The translations under genes and the position numbers were made by a program. Shown here in pieces: positions 1 through 7,594 of a stretch of DNA of 51,400 nucleotides. The notes under the pieces were generated by a model that was given only the letters and a program-made list of their open reading frames with translations, did not search any database and was not told where the DNA came from. Positions within the stretch are counted from its first letter, which is position 1. Each line of letters starts with the position of its first letter. Origin of the DNA: Candidatus Thiomargarita nelsonii (GTDB lineage Bacteria; Pseudomonadota; Gammaproteobacteria; Beggiatoales; Beggiatoaceae); the NCBI GenBank assembly GCA_000785145.2, contig JSZA02000035.1, positions 1 through 51,400 of the forward strand, in the 5' to 3' direction.

Positions 1-88
1 CCCAACCCACCATTGTTAAAAATTTCAACGAGTTGGTGGGTGCAGCGAAGCTCTACCCACCCTACAAAAAAAACGTATTTATGCTTAA
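1..88. repeat. Remnant of a GGTGGGT/ACCCACC inverted repeat
   Basis: AACCCACC near position 5 is answered by GGTGGGT near 35, and a further ACCCACC followed by CTACAAAA lies near 54-67. Similar GTAGGGTGG units occur near 9440 and 46305. The following gene fossil begins abruptly at about 89, so this looks like repeat debris at a recombination boundary. Confidence 0.45.
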
Positions 89-259
89 CTTAATGGCATT
101 GATTCCTGCACCGCCGCACTGGAAATGGCAGCCATCCTGTGTGACATTCAACCCGGCGATGAAGTCATTTTGCCATCGTTCACCTATGTTTCCACTGCCA
201 ATGCTTTTGTATTACGCGGTGCCGTTTTGGTGTTTATAGATATCCGTGCAGACACCTTG
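89..259 (+). pseudogene. DegT/DnrJ/EryC1-type aminotransferase fragment (WecE-like)
   Basis: Read from 95, the frame gives GIDSCTAALEMAAIL, then IQPGDEVILPSFTYVSTANA and VFIDIRADTL. This matches the PLP-binding N-terminal third of sugar aminotransferases that act on 4-keto-6-deoxy nucleotide sugars (WecE/RffA type). A TAA at 86-88 closes the frame upstream, and homology stops at about 259, where a sulfotransferase-like tail begins in the same frame. The catalytic lysine region and the rest of the roughly 370-residue family are missing, so this is a fossil and cannot be functional. It suggests the locus once encoded an amino-sugar branch. Confidence 0.75.
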
Positions 260-535
260 GATGGCTACCTGTCGTACTGGGCAAATAGCAACCGTAGAGT
301 ACTGACAACAGTGCCTGAAGACAGATTATTGATTGTAAAAACCCACGAAATTACCCAAAGCATGGACCAAATAGCCGCATTTTTAGAGATACCTAGAGAA
401 TCACTTGAAGTGGCTCAGTCTCATTCATATAGAGGCTTGAAAAAACATGGTTTTTTATCAAAGATAGACAGGGATTTTCTGGAAGAAAAAGTGAATACGC
501 ATTGCCGAGAAATTATGGGAAAATATTTTTCATAA
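260..535 (+). pseudogene. Sulfotransferase C-terminal fragment
   Basis: The frame after the aminotransferase fossil reads about 90 residues resembling the C-terminal part of PAPS-dependent sulfotransferases: RLLIVKTHEIT, then SMDQIAAFLEIP (the family's helix before the C-terminal basic segment) and SYRGLKKHGF. The 5'-phosphosulfate loop and most of the fold are absent. The in-frame fusion to the aminotransferase piece creates a 136-residue open frame that is unlikely to be a real protein. Intact sulfotransferases lie at 2292 and 16711. The family assignment is moderate because only the tail remains. Confidence 0.6.
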
Positions 536-539
536 AGTT

Positions 540-860
540 TCATCGCAACATCTGCATTTTCAGCCGACTAAAAACATATCTCGGCTCTAATAAAGTGGCT
601 AAACCAAGATCACAACCACCCTTAAACCAGCGTCGCGCCACCAATCTAAGCCCCGCACGTCGGTAAAGATGTATAGCCATCATCTTTCGTTTCCGATTTA
701 GCCGGGTGAAGAGAGGGGCACTATTCCATTGCTGTAAAAACGTCTCATAACTGGGTTCTGGCTTACCCTCTTTTCGAGCGCACAGACTCGCTTTGATCCA
801 CTCACGTTCCATAAGATGTTCAATAGCAGTAGAGGTAAGTAGAGAATTAAATGCCCTAGT
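540..860 (-). pseudogene. Family 2 glycosyltransferase C-terminal fragment
   Basis: The minus strand encodes a tail with EWIKASLCARKEGKPEPSY, ETFLQQWNSAPLFTRLNR and AIHLYRRAGLRLVARRWF. This is the helical C-terminal layout of the GT2 genes at 28687 and 29669 (IKQRRQAR, then LEAFLQQ, then a basic amphipathic end). The GT-A catalytic domain is missing. Upstream on the minus strand the frame runs into an inverted repeat at 902-958, which probably marks the break. The direction is opposite to the rest of the locus, so the piece was probably moved or inverted. Confidence 0.55.
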
Positions 861-901
861 GCAGGAGGGCGGAAATTTCGAGGCCAATCGGGCCAACCAT
901 A

Positions 902-958
902 AAGGATTGCCCCTACAAGAAGAATTGATATTGTAGGGGCAATCTCTTGTGGTTGCCC
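902..958. repeat. GTAGGGGCAATC dispersed inverted repeat
   Basis: GATTGCCCCTACA (about 905-917) and TGTAGGGGCAATC (about 932-944) form an inverted pair around a short AT-rich loop, followed by TTGTGGTTGCCC. The same core recurs near 1268, 9399, 11125 and 36678, with a fragment near 30630. Such a stem could end transcription on either strand or be a small mobile repeat. Confidence 0.65.
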
Positions 959-969
959 TGTCATGGTAA

Positions 970-1570
970 AAAAAGTTTGTTGTTTTTGACACCAACGTTA
1001 TAGTAGCTAGTTTACGCTCTCGACGTGGGGCATCTTTTCAACTCTTAAAATTGGTAATAGAAGGCGATCCACGTTTGCAAATTTTGCTATCGGTTCCCCT
1101 ATTTTTAGAATATGAAGCCGTGCTTAAACGTGAAGAACAATTAGCAGCTAACCATTTACAACACTTACTTTAAAACGCCAAAACCACAAAATCTGGCCTG
1201 GTTATGTTTAAGGAGCAAGTTTCCTGGGGTGATAAACCATCTATCACCTTTAATTATATATAATTAAGGCAACCACAAGGGATTGCCCCTACACAGATTT
1301 TGAGGCTAATCTATATAAGTTTCAACAAAGCAAAATATACTACAAATAATTATTGTCTGTCAAGATTTAATTTTTTGACTGGCTTTATTATTGCGTGGTT
1401 TGGGTGTTTAATGCTAACAGCAAGACATTGATACCATTTTGGACATGTTAGCGGCACGAGCCAATAAAATCAAAAATCCTTTTTTGTGGCGACCTCAATT
1501 AAATGATCCTAAAGATGAAATGGTTTTAGAAGTGGCTGCTAATGGACAAATACAGGAGCATTTAACATGA
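970..1570 (+). pseudogene. PIN-domain toxin gene, split by a MITE
   Basis: The N-terminal half (970-1163) reads KKFVVFDTNVIVASLRSRRG, with the first acidic PIN residue in FDTNV, then LSVPLFLEYEAVLKR. The C-terminal half (about 1424-1570) reads DIDTILDMLAARANKI, FLWRPQLNDPKDEMVLEVA and ends at TGA. Both halves match the VapC-like 'PIN family toxin component' proteins, which cut RNA. Between them lies a 255-nt element (1164-1418) that adds stops and changes frame. The start codon is also missing: a TAA at 967-969 precedes KKF. The 3' end overlaps the antitoxin ATG by 4 nt, the usual layout of this pair. The toxin is inactive. Confidence 0.75.
1164..1418 (+). mobile_element. MITE copy A (about 255 nt, imperfect terminal inverted repeats)
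   Basis: One end begins CTTACTTTAAAACGCC and then AAAACCACA; the other, read inward on the opposite strand, begins GTTAGCATTAAACACCC and then AAACCACG. These form imperfect terminal inverted repeats of about 25 nt. Nearly the whole unit is repeated in inverse orientation at 36553-36811, and one end alone is at 31611-31670. There is no coding capacity. A GTAGGGGCAATCCCTTGTGG repeat is embedded in it at about 1268-1293. It splits the PIN toxin gene. No clear target-site duplication was found by eye. Confidence 0.8.
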
Positions 1571-1752
1571 GTCAATATATTCTCGAACTACCGGACAGTT
1601 TGTTAGAGCAGGCGAAGAAAATAGCCACGCAAAAACAAATTTCGATAAATTTATTAAAGGAACGAGCCAAACGTGCAGATATTAATGCTTGCCGTGCAGT
1701 ATTAGCCAAAATCCCCGATAATCCAATCGATGAATTAGATCGTATTTTATAA
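1567..1752 (+). pseudogene. Antitoxin partner of the PIN toxin, internally shortened
   Basis: The 61-residue product begins MSQYILELPDSLLEQAKKIA, typical of the small DNA-binding antitoxins found downstream of PIN-family toxins, and ends LKERAKRADINACRAVLAKI followed by PDNPIDELDRIL, their usual toxin-binding tail. Family members are generally around 80-90 residues with a QF..AIAEKV helix between these parts; here the text passes directly from ISIN to LLKERA, suggesting an in-frame deletion. The start overlaps the toxin stop (ATGA). With the toxin disrupted there is no need to keep the antitoxin, so decay is expected. It might still be expressed. Confidence 0.6.
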
Positions 1753-1918
1753 CTCATCGCAAAGGGGGGACAAAAAAACTTGATCATCGACGTTACTTGC
1801 TCAGTTGGCTTGCAATCATTTGAGTCGCTGCTATTGTTTTATAAATCGGTGATGGCAAAATGAGCCTTAGTACTTTGAACCGTGAACTTGGTTTGATTGA
1901 TCATGCGAATAACTTCAC

Positions 1919-2090
1919 CTAGAAAATCTTGGCGTATTTAATAGCCTCAAATTGGAATTTCAGCCTAACAAACGCCCTGATAAAGCTGAAATTATTATGT
2001 TTACCGGCGAAAATGGTACTGGAAAAAGCACCTTATTGTATGCCTTGGCAAGCGCATACAACAGCGGCAGCTGTGAACTCTTACGTTGAA
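1919..2090 (+). pseudogene. AAA ATPase N-terminal fragment with Walker A
   Basis: Read from about 1919, the frame gives LGVFNSLKLEFQPNKRPD, then AEIIMFTGENGTGKSTLLYA and LASAYNSGSCELLR before a stop. GENGTGKST is a Walker A P-loop, and the arrangement is the start of an SMC/RecF-like or OLD-like AAA ATPase. No Walker B or later part follows. It differs in sequence from the intact ATPase at 4917, so it is not its duplicate. About 170 nt between the antitoxin and this fragment show nothing recognisable. Confidence 0.6.
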
Positions 2091-2207
2091 ACCATCTCTC
2101 GTCGTGCAAGGACTTGGAAGTGGCTAAACCATAATCAGCACATTTCGACGCGCAAACTGGAGAAATCATGCCATCGACTTGGATAGATTTAAACATTTAA
2201 TGTCAAA

Positions 2208-2276
2208 GTATCGATTTTGACTTATGTGGGCAGCGTTGTCATTTATCCCTGCTCAAAAAAAATCCCTGTAGTTAAT
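2208..2276. repeat. 69-nt direct repeat, left copy
   Basis: The stretch from GTATCGATTTTGACTTATG to CCCTGTAGTTAAT recurs at 6744-6812. It lies just upstream of the sulfotransferase gene and is part of a larger duplication that also copied 3657-3907. Confidence 0.85.
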
Positions 2277-2291
2277 CTGTTGACCTATAAC

Positions 2292-3176
2292 ATGCAAAAA
2301 CTACCTAATTTCATTATCATTGGCGCACCAAAATCGGGCACAACCTCCCTATATTTTTACCTGCGTCAACACCCAGATATTTATTTGCCCCCTGAAAAAG
2401 AATTAAATTATTTTTCAAAAAGTTATGAGGCTAAAAACCTTAATGGAGCAGGTGACTCTAATGCCTTTAATAGGGGATACCATTCTTGGGCAACCTATAG
2501 TCAGCAATATGCAGAAGTACAACATCAAACTGCCATTGGTGAAATTTCCCCCAACTATTTTTATTATGCGACTCAAGTTGGAAAGTCGATTCACCAACAA
2601 CTGGGAACAGTAAAAATTATTATTATTCTGAGAAATCCCGTGGATAAAACCTATTCACAATACATGCATTTAGTGCGTGAAGGGCGAGAAACATTAGATT
2701 TTTACCAAGCCTTACACACAGAACGACGCAACTGGGCGGATGTTTGGCGATATGCGGAAAGTTCATTATATACCCAACGTGTCAAAGCATATTTCCAACT
2801 ATTTGGCAAAAAAAATGTCAAAGTGATTTTATTTCACAACCTGGTTAATCACACCCAATCAATACTAACAGAATTATTTGAATTTCTTGAAATTAACCCA
2901 GACATTAAATGTGACACCAGCAAAATTTATAACCGTACTGGTAAACCCTACTCAAAGAGCCTGGCGAATCTTTTGACCAACGCCAATATGATGAAGCGCA
3001 TAGGCAAACTATTTATTCCAAAACCGGTACGCCAAGCACTGACATTAAAAATGGTAGACTTGAATACCAAGCCCAAAGAAAGTATGGACAATCTGTCAAG
3101 GGAATACCTGAAACGCTTTTTTGAAAACGACATAATAGAACTGGATACTTTGCTTGATTGTAAGACGGGGTGGTAA
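2292..3176 (+). CDS. PAPS-dependent sulfotransferase
   Basis: This 294-residue cytoplasmic enzyme probably transfers sulfate from 3'-phosphoadenylyl sulfate to a sugar. GAPKSGTTSLYFYL (about residues 11-24) is the 5'-phosphosulfate-binding loop, and IIILRNPVDKTYSQYMH (about 111-127) is the 3'-phosphate-binding segment with its Arg and Ser. HPDIYLPPEKELNYFSK is a family-typical stretch. The frame is open from 2217, but ATG at 2292 puts the PSB loop at the usual distance from the N-terminus, and the upstream part is the 69-nt repeat. A GT4 gene follows after 6 nt, so the two are probably cotranscribed and modify the same glycan. The acceptor cannot be told from sequence. Confidence 0.9.
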   Translation: MQKLPNFIIIGAPKSGTTSLYFYLRQHPDIYLPPEKELNYFSKSYEAKNLNGAGDSNAFNRGYHSWATYSQQYAEVQHQTAIGEISPNYFYYATQVGKSIHQQLGTVKIIIILRNPVDKTYSQYMHLVREGRETLDFYQALHTERRNWADVWRYAESSLYTQRVKAYFQLFGKKNVKVILFHNLVNHTQSILTELFEFLEINPDIKCDTSKIYNRTGKPYSKSLANLLTNANMMKRIGKLFIPKPVRQALTLKMVDLNTKPKESMDNLSREYLKRFFENDIIELDTLLDCKTGW

Positions 3177-3182
3177 ATTAGA

Positions 3183-4412
3183 ATGAAGAAAATATTACTA
3201 TCCGCATTTTCCTGCCGCCCCAACAGTGGCTCTGAACGCGGCGTGGGCTGGCACTGGGCCATAGAAATAGCCAAACTGGGCCATGAAGTCTGGGTACTGA
3301 CACATCCTAAGCACCAAGCCACGATTGAAGCGACACTGGATGACTTAGCCGTTGCTGAACATTTGCATTTTATTTATTATCAAATACCTAACTCGCTGGG
3401 AGGCTGGTGGAAAGGAGAACGGGGCATTTATCTATACTACCTACTATGGCAATGGGGCGCCTATCGTTTTATCAAATCCACTCATGCCCATTTTGACATT
3501 GTCCATCACATTACCTTCGGCGGCATACGGACACCCAGCTTCATGGGAGGCTTGGACATTCCCTTTATTTTTGGTCCCGTGGGCGGAGGAGAACGTGCCC
3601 CTTGGCGACTGCGTTTTGGCTACAATCTGCGAGGCTGGATTAGTGATGCCTTACGGGATATATCAAATGCTTGGATAAAAATTTCACCTTTGATGCGTTT
3701 AACTTTTCGGCAAGCCAAAGTGATATATGTACGCAGTTCACAAACTCGTCAAATAATCCCCAAGAAATTTCGCACTAAAACTCAGCTTTATTTGGGCATT
3801 GGTTTGACTGAACAACTAAACATAAAGCATAACAATGCCAATACTTTTCAAGTATTATATGCGGGACGTTTTCTCCATTGGAAAGGCATGCACCTGGGCT
3901 TTGCAGCATTTAAGCACCTATTAAAAACAGAGCCAAAGGCTCGCCTAACACTGGTAGGAGACGGAAAAGATGCCAAACGCTGGCAGCGTTTAGTAGAACA
4001 CTTAGGACTACAAAATAAAATTGATTGGATACCTACAATTAGTCAAGCCAAATTATTTCATTTATACGCCCAGCATGATGTTTTCTTATTTCCCAGCCTA
4101 CGTGACTCCGCTGGCATGGCAGTGCTTGAAGCAATGGCGCATGGATTACCCGTAATCTGTTTAGATTTAGGAGGCCCGGGCATGATGGTAGATAGCTCCT
4201 GTGGACGAGTAATAGCCACCCAAAATGCCACAGAACAAATTGTTATCCAAAAACTGGGAAGCGCTTTGATAGAATTAGCGCAAGACAGCACATTGCGTAC
4301 ACAATTGGCGGCGGGGGCAACGAGACGAGCGCAGACTTATACATGGGAAAAGGTTGTTAGACAACTTTATAAAGAAATAAAGCTTGATACTCGATGTTCA
4401 AGTTTTTTTTGA
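3183..4412 (+). CDS. GT4-family glycosyltransferase
   Basis: This 409-residue GT-B enzyme adds a sugar from a nucleotide donor to the growing glycan at the cytoplasmic face. The N-terminal acceptor domain starts KKILLSAFSCRPNSGSERG; the glycine/serine loop is usual for GT4. The C-terminal donor domain has VLYAGRFLHWKGMHLGF, LTLVGDGKD and the E-x7-E region SAGMAVLEAMAHGLPVI. It follows the sulfotransferase after 6 nt, with no clear Shine-Dalgarno sequence, which fits translational coupling. Part of it (3657-3907) is duplicated at 6815-7065. Donor and linkage are unknown. Confidence 0.9.
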   Translation: MKKILLSAFSCRPNSGSERGVGWHWAIEIAKLGHEVWVLTHPKHQATIEATLDDLAVAEHLHFIYYQIPNSLGGWWKGERGIYLYYLLWQWGAYRFIKSTHAHFDIVHHITFGGIRTPSFMGGLDIPFIFGPVGGGERAPWRLRFGYNLRGWISDALRDISNAWIKISPLMRLTFRQAKVIYVRSSQTRQIIPKKFRTKTQLYLGIGLTEQLNIKHNNANTFQVLYAGRFLHWKGMHLGFAAFKHLLKTEPKARLTLVGDGKDAKRWQRLVEHLGLQNKIDWIPTISQAKLFHLYAQHDVFLFPSLRDSAGMAVLEAMAHGLPVICLDLGGPGMMVDSSCGRVIATQNATEQIVIQKLGSALIELAQDSTLRTQLAAGATRRAQTYTWEKVVRQLYKEIKLDTRCSSFF

Positions 4413-4475
4413 CTTGACGTCCAAAGCTAAAGCTTTGGATTCCAAATGCCTTTGATGTCAAGTCAAAAAAACTTG
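4399..4475. terminator. Long hairpin after the GT4 gene
   Basis: CAAGTTTTTTTTGACTTGAC (4399-4418) pairs with GTCAAGTC plus AAAAAAACTTG (4457-4475). An inner CCAAAGC/GCTTTGG stem lies at 4421-4438. The structure overlaps the last codons of the GT4 gene and has T and A tracts on both arms, so it could stop transcription in either direction. Confidence 0.6.
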
Positions 4476-4546
4476 TGAGTCGAGTGATAATTATATTTTC
4501 TATGGTATGATATAAAATTCGCAAAGCAAATAGGAGATAGATAAAC

Positions 4547-4753
4547 ATGACAAAAAGACAACAAAAGCGGAACCCCGAATTAGCGAGAAGGGATATCGAT
4601 ACATACAAAAAAGACTTGATTTTTGAAATGACTAGCCAAGCCTACACAGATGGTGCTTCCCATGAGGAGGTGGGAGAACTTCAAGAACAGATAAAAAACG
4701 GCACCTATAGATCGGGTGACTGGGAACGCAAAGTTGCCTCGTGGTATGATTAA
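4547..4753 (+). CDS. Small charged protein of unknown function
   Basis: The 68-residue product starts at an ATG with an AGGAG-like site at about 4531-4536. It is hydrophilic, rich in Lys, Arg and Glu at the N-terminus (MTKRQQKRNPELARRD), and ends ERKVASWYD. No membrane segment, signal or metal motif is visible. It has its own likely promoter (AT-rich, TATAAA near 4510) and lies between two hairpins, so it is probably a single-gene unit. I do not recognise the family. Its reality rests on the ribosome-binding site, the boundaries and the sensible composition. Confidence 0.6.
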   Translation: MTKRQQKRNPELARRDIDTYKKDLIFEMTSQAYTDGASHEEVGELQEQIKNGTYRSGDWERKVASWYD

Positions 4754-4762
4754 GACACTTCA

Positions 4763-4793
4763 CGGATGCTATCCCTTGCCGGGATAGTATCCG
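4763..4793 (+). terminator. Hairpin terminator after the small gene
   Basis: CGGATGCTATCCC and GGGATAGTATCCG form a 13-bp stem with one mismatch and a 5-nt loop, starting 9 nt after the stop of the 68-residue gene. The T-tract is weak (CCTTTG). Confidence 0.6.
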
Positions 4794-4847
4794 CCTTTGA
4801 TTGGTAAATTTCGAGCCAATTCAGATAGAGTCATTTATTGTCCAATA

Positions 4848-4873
4848 GGAGTCCAAGATTTATCTTGGACTCC
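4848..4873. repeat. GGAGTCCAAGAT palindrome, copy 1
   Basis: GGAGTCCAAGAT is followed by TT and then its complement ATCTTGGACTCC. The unit recurs at 35906, 41242 (two units), 42331, 46344 and 46831, always between genes. Confidence 0.85.
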
Positions 4874-4916
4874 CGTAGAAACTACCCAAAACTCACTATC
4901 ATAATGATATTTAATT

Positions 4917-6089
4917 ATGTTACAAAACAAATTAATTAACTTAACTGTCAAAAACTTTCGCTCATTAGCAAACGTATCGATTAATACCGAGCGCCTGACA
5001 GTACTATTTGGACCTAACGGTGCTGGTAAATCAGCATTCTTAGAGGCACTATGGTTTGTGAGAGATTGTGGTATTCGGGGAGTCGATATCGCCTCTTCTG
5101 ATAGAGGACATGGCATTGGCTTACTTTGGGAAGGTGCAGACAATGCTGCTCATATCTCCATTGCTATTGAAACACCAGCGACAAACTATGAAATCCTCTT
5201 TGGATATTCATCTGGTCGGATAGAACCCTTTGTTGGAGAACAATTATCTTCAAAAACACAACGCCTCATTAACAGAAAAGTAGGCAGCGATAAGGCCATA
5301 TTTAAGGGCTTTCAAGAATTAAAACCAAATGAAAAACTTATTGAACCTGAAAAACCTAGCTTAACTAGATATATAGACTTTTTAAACATGACGGGTGCTG
5401 GTACACACGAAGTCGCCGGATTGGCTCAACTCTTACGTGGTATCCGCTACTATCATGCACGATCCGCCAATTTTTATAAATTACGCACCTTCGGCTCGGA
5501 AAGTAGTTATGAAACACGGCTTTCGGGACGGAGTGAGAATCTCTGGTCAATATTGCGTAATCTTCATGATAAGCAAGTACTTGATACACGCTATGACACG
5601 ATTATGGGCTTTATGAAAGAAAGTTTTCCTTCATTTAAAGCACTTATCACTGAACAAACCGGACTTAACAGTGTTTATGCCCGTTTTATAGACAAATATC
5701 GACACAAACCAATACAAGCATCGGGGATTTCTGATGGTCAATTACAAATGCTCATACAACTCACCGCTTTATTTTCTGAACCAGACAATAGCTTGATTTT
5801 ATTGGATGAACCCGACTTATCATTACACCCTTGGGCATTATCGGTACTCGCTAAAGCGATAGAAACGGCAACCAAGGAATGGAAAAAGCAAGTTATTATT
5901 GCCACCCATTCTCCGGTGCTGATGAGCCAATTTGAACCCGAATATCTTTTAGCGGTAGAACTTGATGACAGTGGACAAACCATTATGAAAAGAGTGAATG
6001 AAATTGAAAATATCCAAGATTTGCTGGAAAATTACGCCACTGGTTCCTTGTATATGGCTGAAATGATTGCCCCGCAGAGTAACAATTGA
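4917..6089 (+). CDS. AAA ATPase of the RecF/OLD-like group
   Basis: This 390-residue protein begins with a RecF-like strand (LTVKNFRSLANVSIN) and Walker A GPNGAGKS (residues 32-39). It has a signature-like SDGQLQMLIQLTAL near 268, Walker B and D-loop LILLDEPDLSLHP near 292-304, and the switch ATHSPVLMSQF near 327-337. This is the layout of stand-alone ABC-type ATPases (AAA_15/AAA_21) used in OLD, PARIS and related anti-phage systems. It has no C-terminal nuclease domain; the next gene overlaps it or nearly touches it and encodes a TOPRIM-like partner. The pair is inferred to be a sensor ATPase plus effector. It sits between the two copies of a duplicated segment. Confidence 0.85.
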   Translation: MLQNKLINLTVKNFRSLANVSINTERLTVLFGPNGAGKSAFLEALWFVRDCGIRGVDIASSDRGHGIGLLWEGADNAAHISIAIETPATNYEILFGYSSGRIEPFVGEQLSSKTQRLINRKVGSDKAIFKGFQELKPNEKLIEPEKPSLTRYIDFLNMTGAGTHEVAGLAQLLRGIRYYHARSANFYKLRTFGSESSYETRLSGRSENLWSILRNLHDKQVLDTRYDTIMGFMKESFPSFKALITEQTGLNSVYARFIDKYRHKPIQASGISDGQLQMLIQLTALFSEPDNSLILLDEPDLSLHPWALSVLAKAIETATKEWKKQVIIATHSPVLMSQFEPEYLLAVELDDSGQTIMKRVNEIENIQDLLENYATGSLYMAEMIAPQSNN

Positions 6090-6091
6090 TT

Positions 6092-6655
6092 ATGAATCAT
6101 AATAATACTTGGCATGTTTTCCATTTTGGTTTACTGGTGACGGGCAGAACTGAAGAACAGCATATACCAAAATTGTTGAAATCTCTTCAGAATCAGCCTG
6201 AAGTACAGGGGCGTTTTCCTGACAAAACAACTCACATTGGATTTTCCGCGAGAAAATACATTAACAAATCAGAATATCACTATGTCTTGCTAATAGATGA
6301 CTTAGAATATGAGTGGAAAGAACGAGCTTTTGATGTTTTCCAACTCTATCGAGATATTTTTGATGTCATTTTAAAAACTAACAAACATCATGCAGCGGTA
6401 CATTTTTTAGTTTATATGCTTGAAGCCTATTACTTTGCCGATGCCAATGCGATCAATTCTGTTCTTTCTACCAATTTAAAAGATTATGAAAGTGATGTAG
6501 AAACCATTCGCCATCCTAAAGGTGAATTGAAAAGGCTTTTTAAAGGTTTTGATGAAATTAAGCATGGTGGTGAAATTATTTCTATATTGGATGTTGAGCA
6601 GGTTTTATCCAATTGTGAAACCTGTGCTTCCTTAAGAACCTTATATTGGATTTAA
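6092..6655 (+). CDS. TOPRIM-like partner of the AAA ATPase (DUF4276/DUF4435-like)
   Basis: The 187-residue product has LLVTGRTEEQHIPKLLKSL near its N-terminus, a glycine then glutamate motif like the TOPRIM catalytic Glu, followed by YVLLIDDLE with the acidic DxD-like pair. Later blocks HFLVYMLEAYYFADA, HPKGELKRLF and NCETCASLRTL resemble the DUF4276 layout. A TTG at 6086 overlaps the ATPase stop; the ATG at 6092 is equally good. Tight linkage to the ATPase implies a two-gene operon. Family knowledge suggests a nuclease or effector role in phage defence, as in AriAB/PARIS; the exact family is uncertain. Confidence 0.65.
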   Translation: MNHNNTWHVFHFGLLVTGRTEEQHIPKLLKSLQNQPEVQGRFPDKTTHIGFSARKYINKSEYHYVLLIDDLEYEWKERAFDVFQLYRDIFDVILKTNKHHAAVHFLVYMLEAYYFADANAINSVLSTNLKDYESDVETIRHPKGELKRLFKGFDEIKHGGEIISILDVEQVLSNCETCASLRTLYWI

Positions 6656-6743
6656 ACAAGCTAAAAGTGTTATAATTTAAAATATTGGTGGTTATGTACT
6701 TTGGGGTTTTAGTATTTCCTATACGAGACCCAATTAAACTGTC

Positions 6744-7065
6744 GTATCGATTTTGACTTATGTGGGCAGCGTTGTCATTTATCCCTGCTCAAAAAAAATC
6801 CCTGTAGTTAATTTGATATATCAAATGCTTGGATAAAAATTTCACCTTTGATGCGTTTAACTTTTCGGCAAGCCAAAGTGATATATGTACGCCGTTCACA
6901 TACCCGTCAAATAATCCCCAAGAAATTTCGCACTAAAACTCAGCTTTATTTGGGCATTGGTTTGACTGAACAACTAAACATAAAGCATAACAATGCCAAT
7001 ACTTTTCAAGTATTATATGCGGGGCGTTTTCTCCATTGGAAAGGCATGCACCTGGGCTTTGCAGC
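6744..7065 (+). pseudogene. Internally deleted duplicate of the sulfotransferase/GT4 region
   Basis: 6744-6812 repeats 2208-2276, and 6815-7065 repeats 3657-3907 of the GT4 gene with only a few substitutions (for example SSQT versus RSHT). The intervening 1.38 kb, which holds the whole sulfotransferase and the GT4 N-terminus, is missing. The remaining open frame (6848-7084) encodes a 78-residue GT4 middle part ending in the unrelated tail LSKNK. It is non-functional. Together with the left copy it brackets the small gene and the ATPase/TOPRIM pair. Confidence 0.9.
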
Positions 7066-7126
7066 TTTATCAAAGAATAAATAATGAAAATTAATAGCTT
7101 ATATATTTAATTGCAGGAGATACATT

Positions 7127-7594
7127 TTGGAATTAGAAACATTTTTCCGTCATAAAAAAGCACACTATGAGACTCAACGTGTAACCATTAACCGAGAAGA
7201 ACAACAGAAAATATGGTTAACTGGGCTTAATCAGCTTTATGCAGAAATTAATGATTGGCTAAGTGTACCAATTCAAGAACAACTTGTTATTGTGAGTTAT
7301 GAAGAAACCACATTGGTAGAAGATTTTGTGAATCCTTACTTGGTAAAGAACTTATGCATTATTGTTGATACCGAATCGGTTATCTTAAAACCCATGGGCA
7401 TGAATGTCCTATCTGCGGCGGGGCGTGTGGATATGGTTGGTGAAGAGGGAACGATTATGTTAGTGTTGCTAAAACAAGAAACTGGAAAATATCAATGGCA
7501 TATTGTTATCAGAACCAAACATGATAAATATTTACCGTTGGTAAAAGAATCATTTACAGATGCTTTAGCACAAGTGATGCGAAAAGATGACTAA
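7127..7594 (+). CDS. Unknown protein, first gene of a HEPN-containing pair
   Basis: The 155-residue product uses a TTG start at 7127, chosen because AGGAGA lies 6 nt upstream and no ATG fits. It is soluble and mixed alpha/beta in appearance: charged N-terminus (FFRHKKAHYETQR), then a strand-rich middle (LCIIVDTESVILKP, GTIMLVLLKQ, WHIVIRTK). No catalytic motif is recognised. Its end overlaps the next gene by 8 nt, so the two are translationally coupled and probably work together. I infer an antitoxin or regulatory partner from the context only. Confidence 0.7.
   Translation: MELETFFRHKKAHYETQRVTINREEQQKIWLTGLNQLYAEINDWLSVPIQEQLVIVSYEETTLVEDFVNPYLVKNLCIIVDTESVILKPMGMNVLSAAGRVDMVGEEGTIMLVLLKQETGKYQWHIVIRTKHDKYLPLVKESFTDALAQVMRKDD

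Noticed and set aside
2948..3322. 124-codon open frame on the minus strand
   Set aside because: It lies across the end of the sulfotransferase and the start of the GT4 gene, both strongly supported by motifs, and has no recognisable content.
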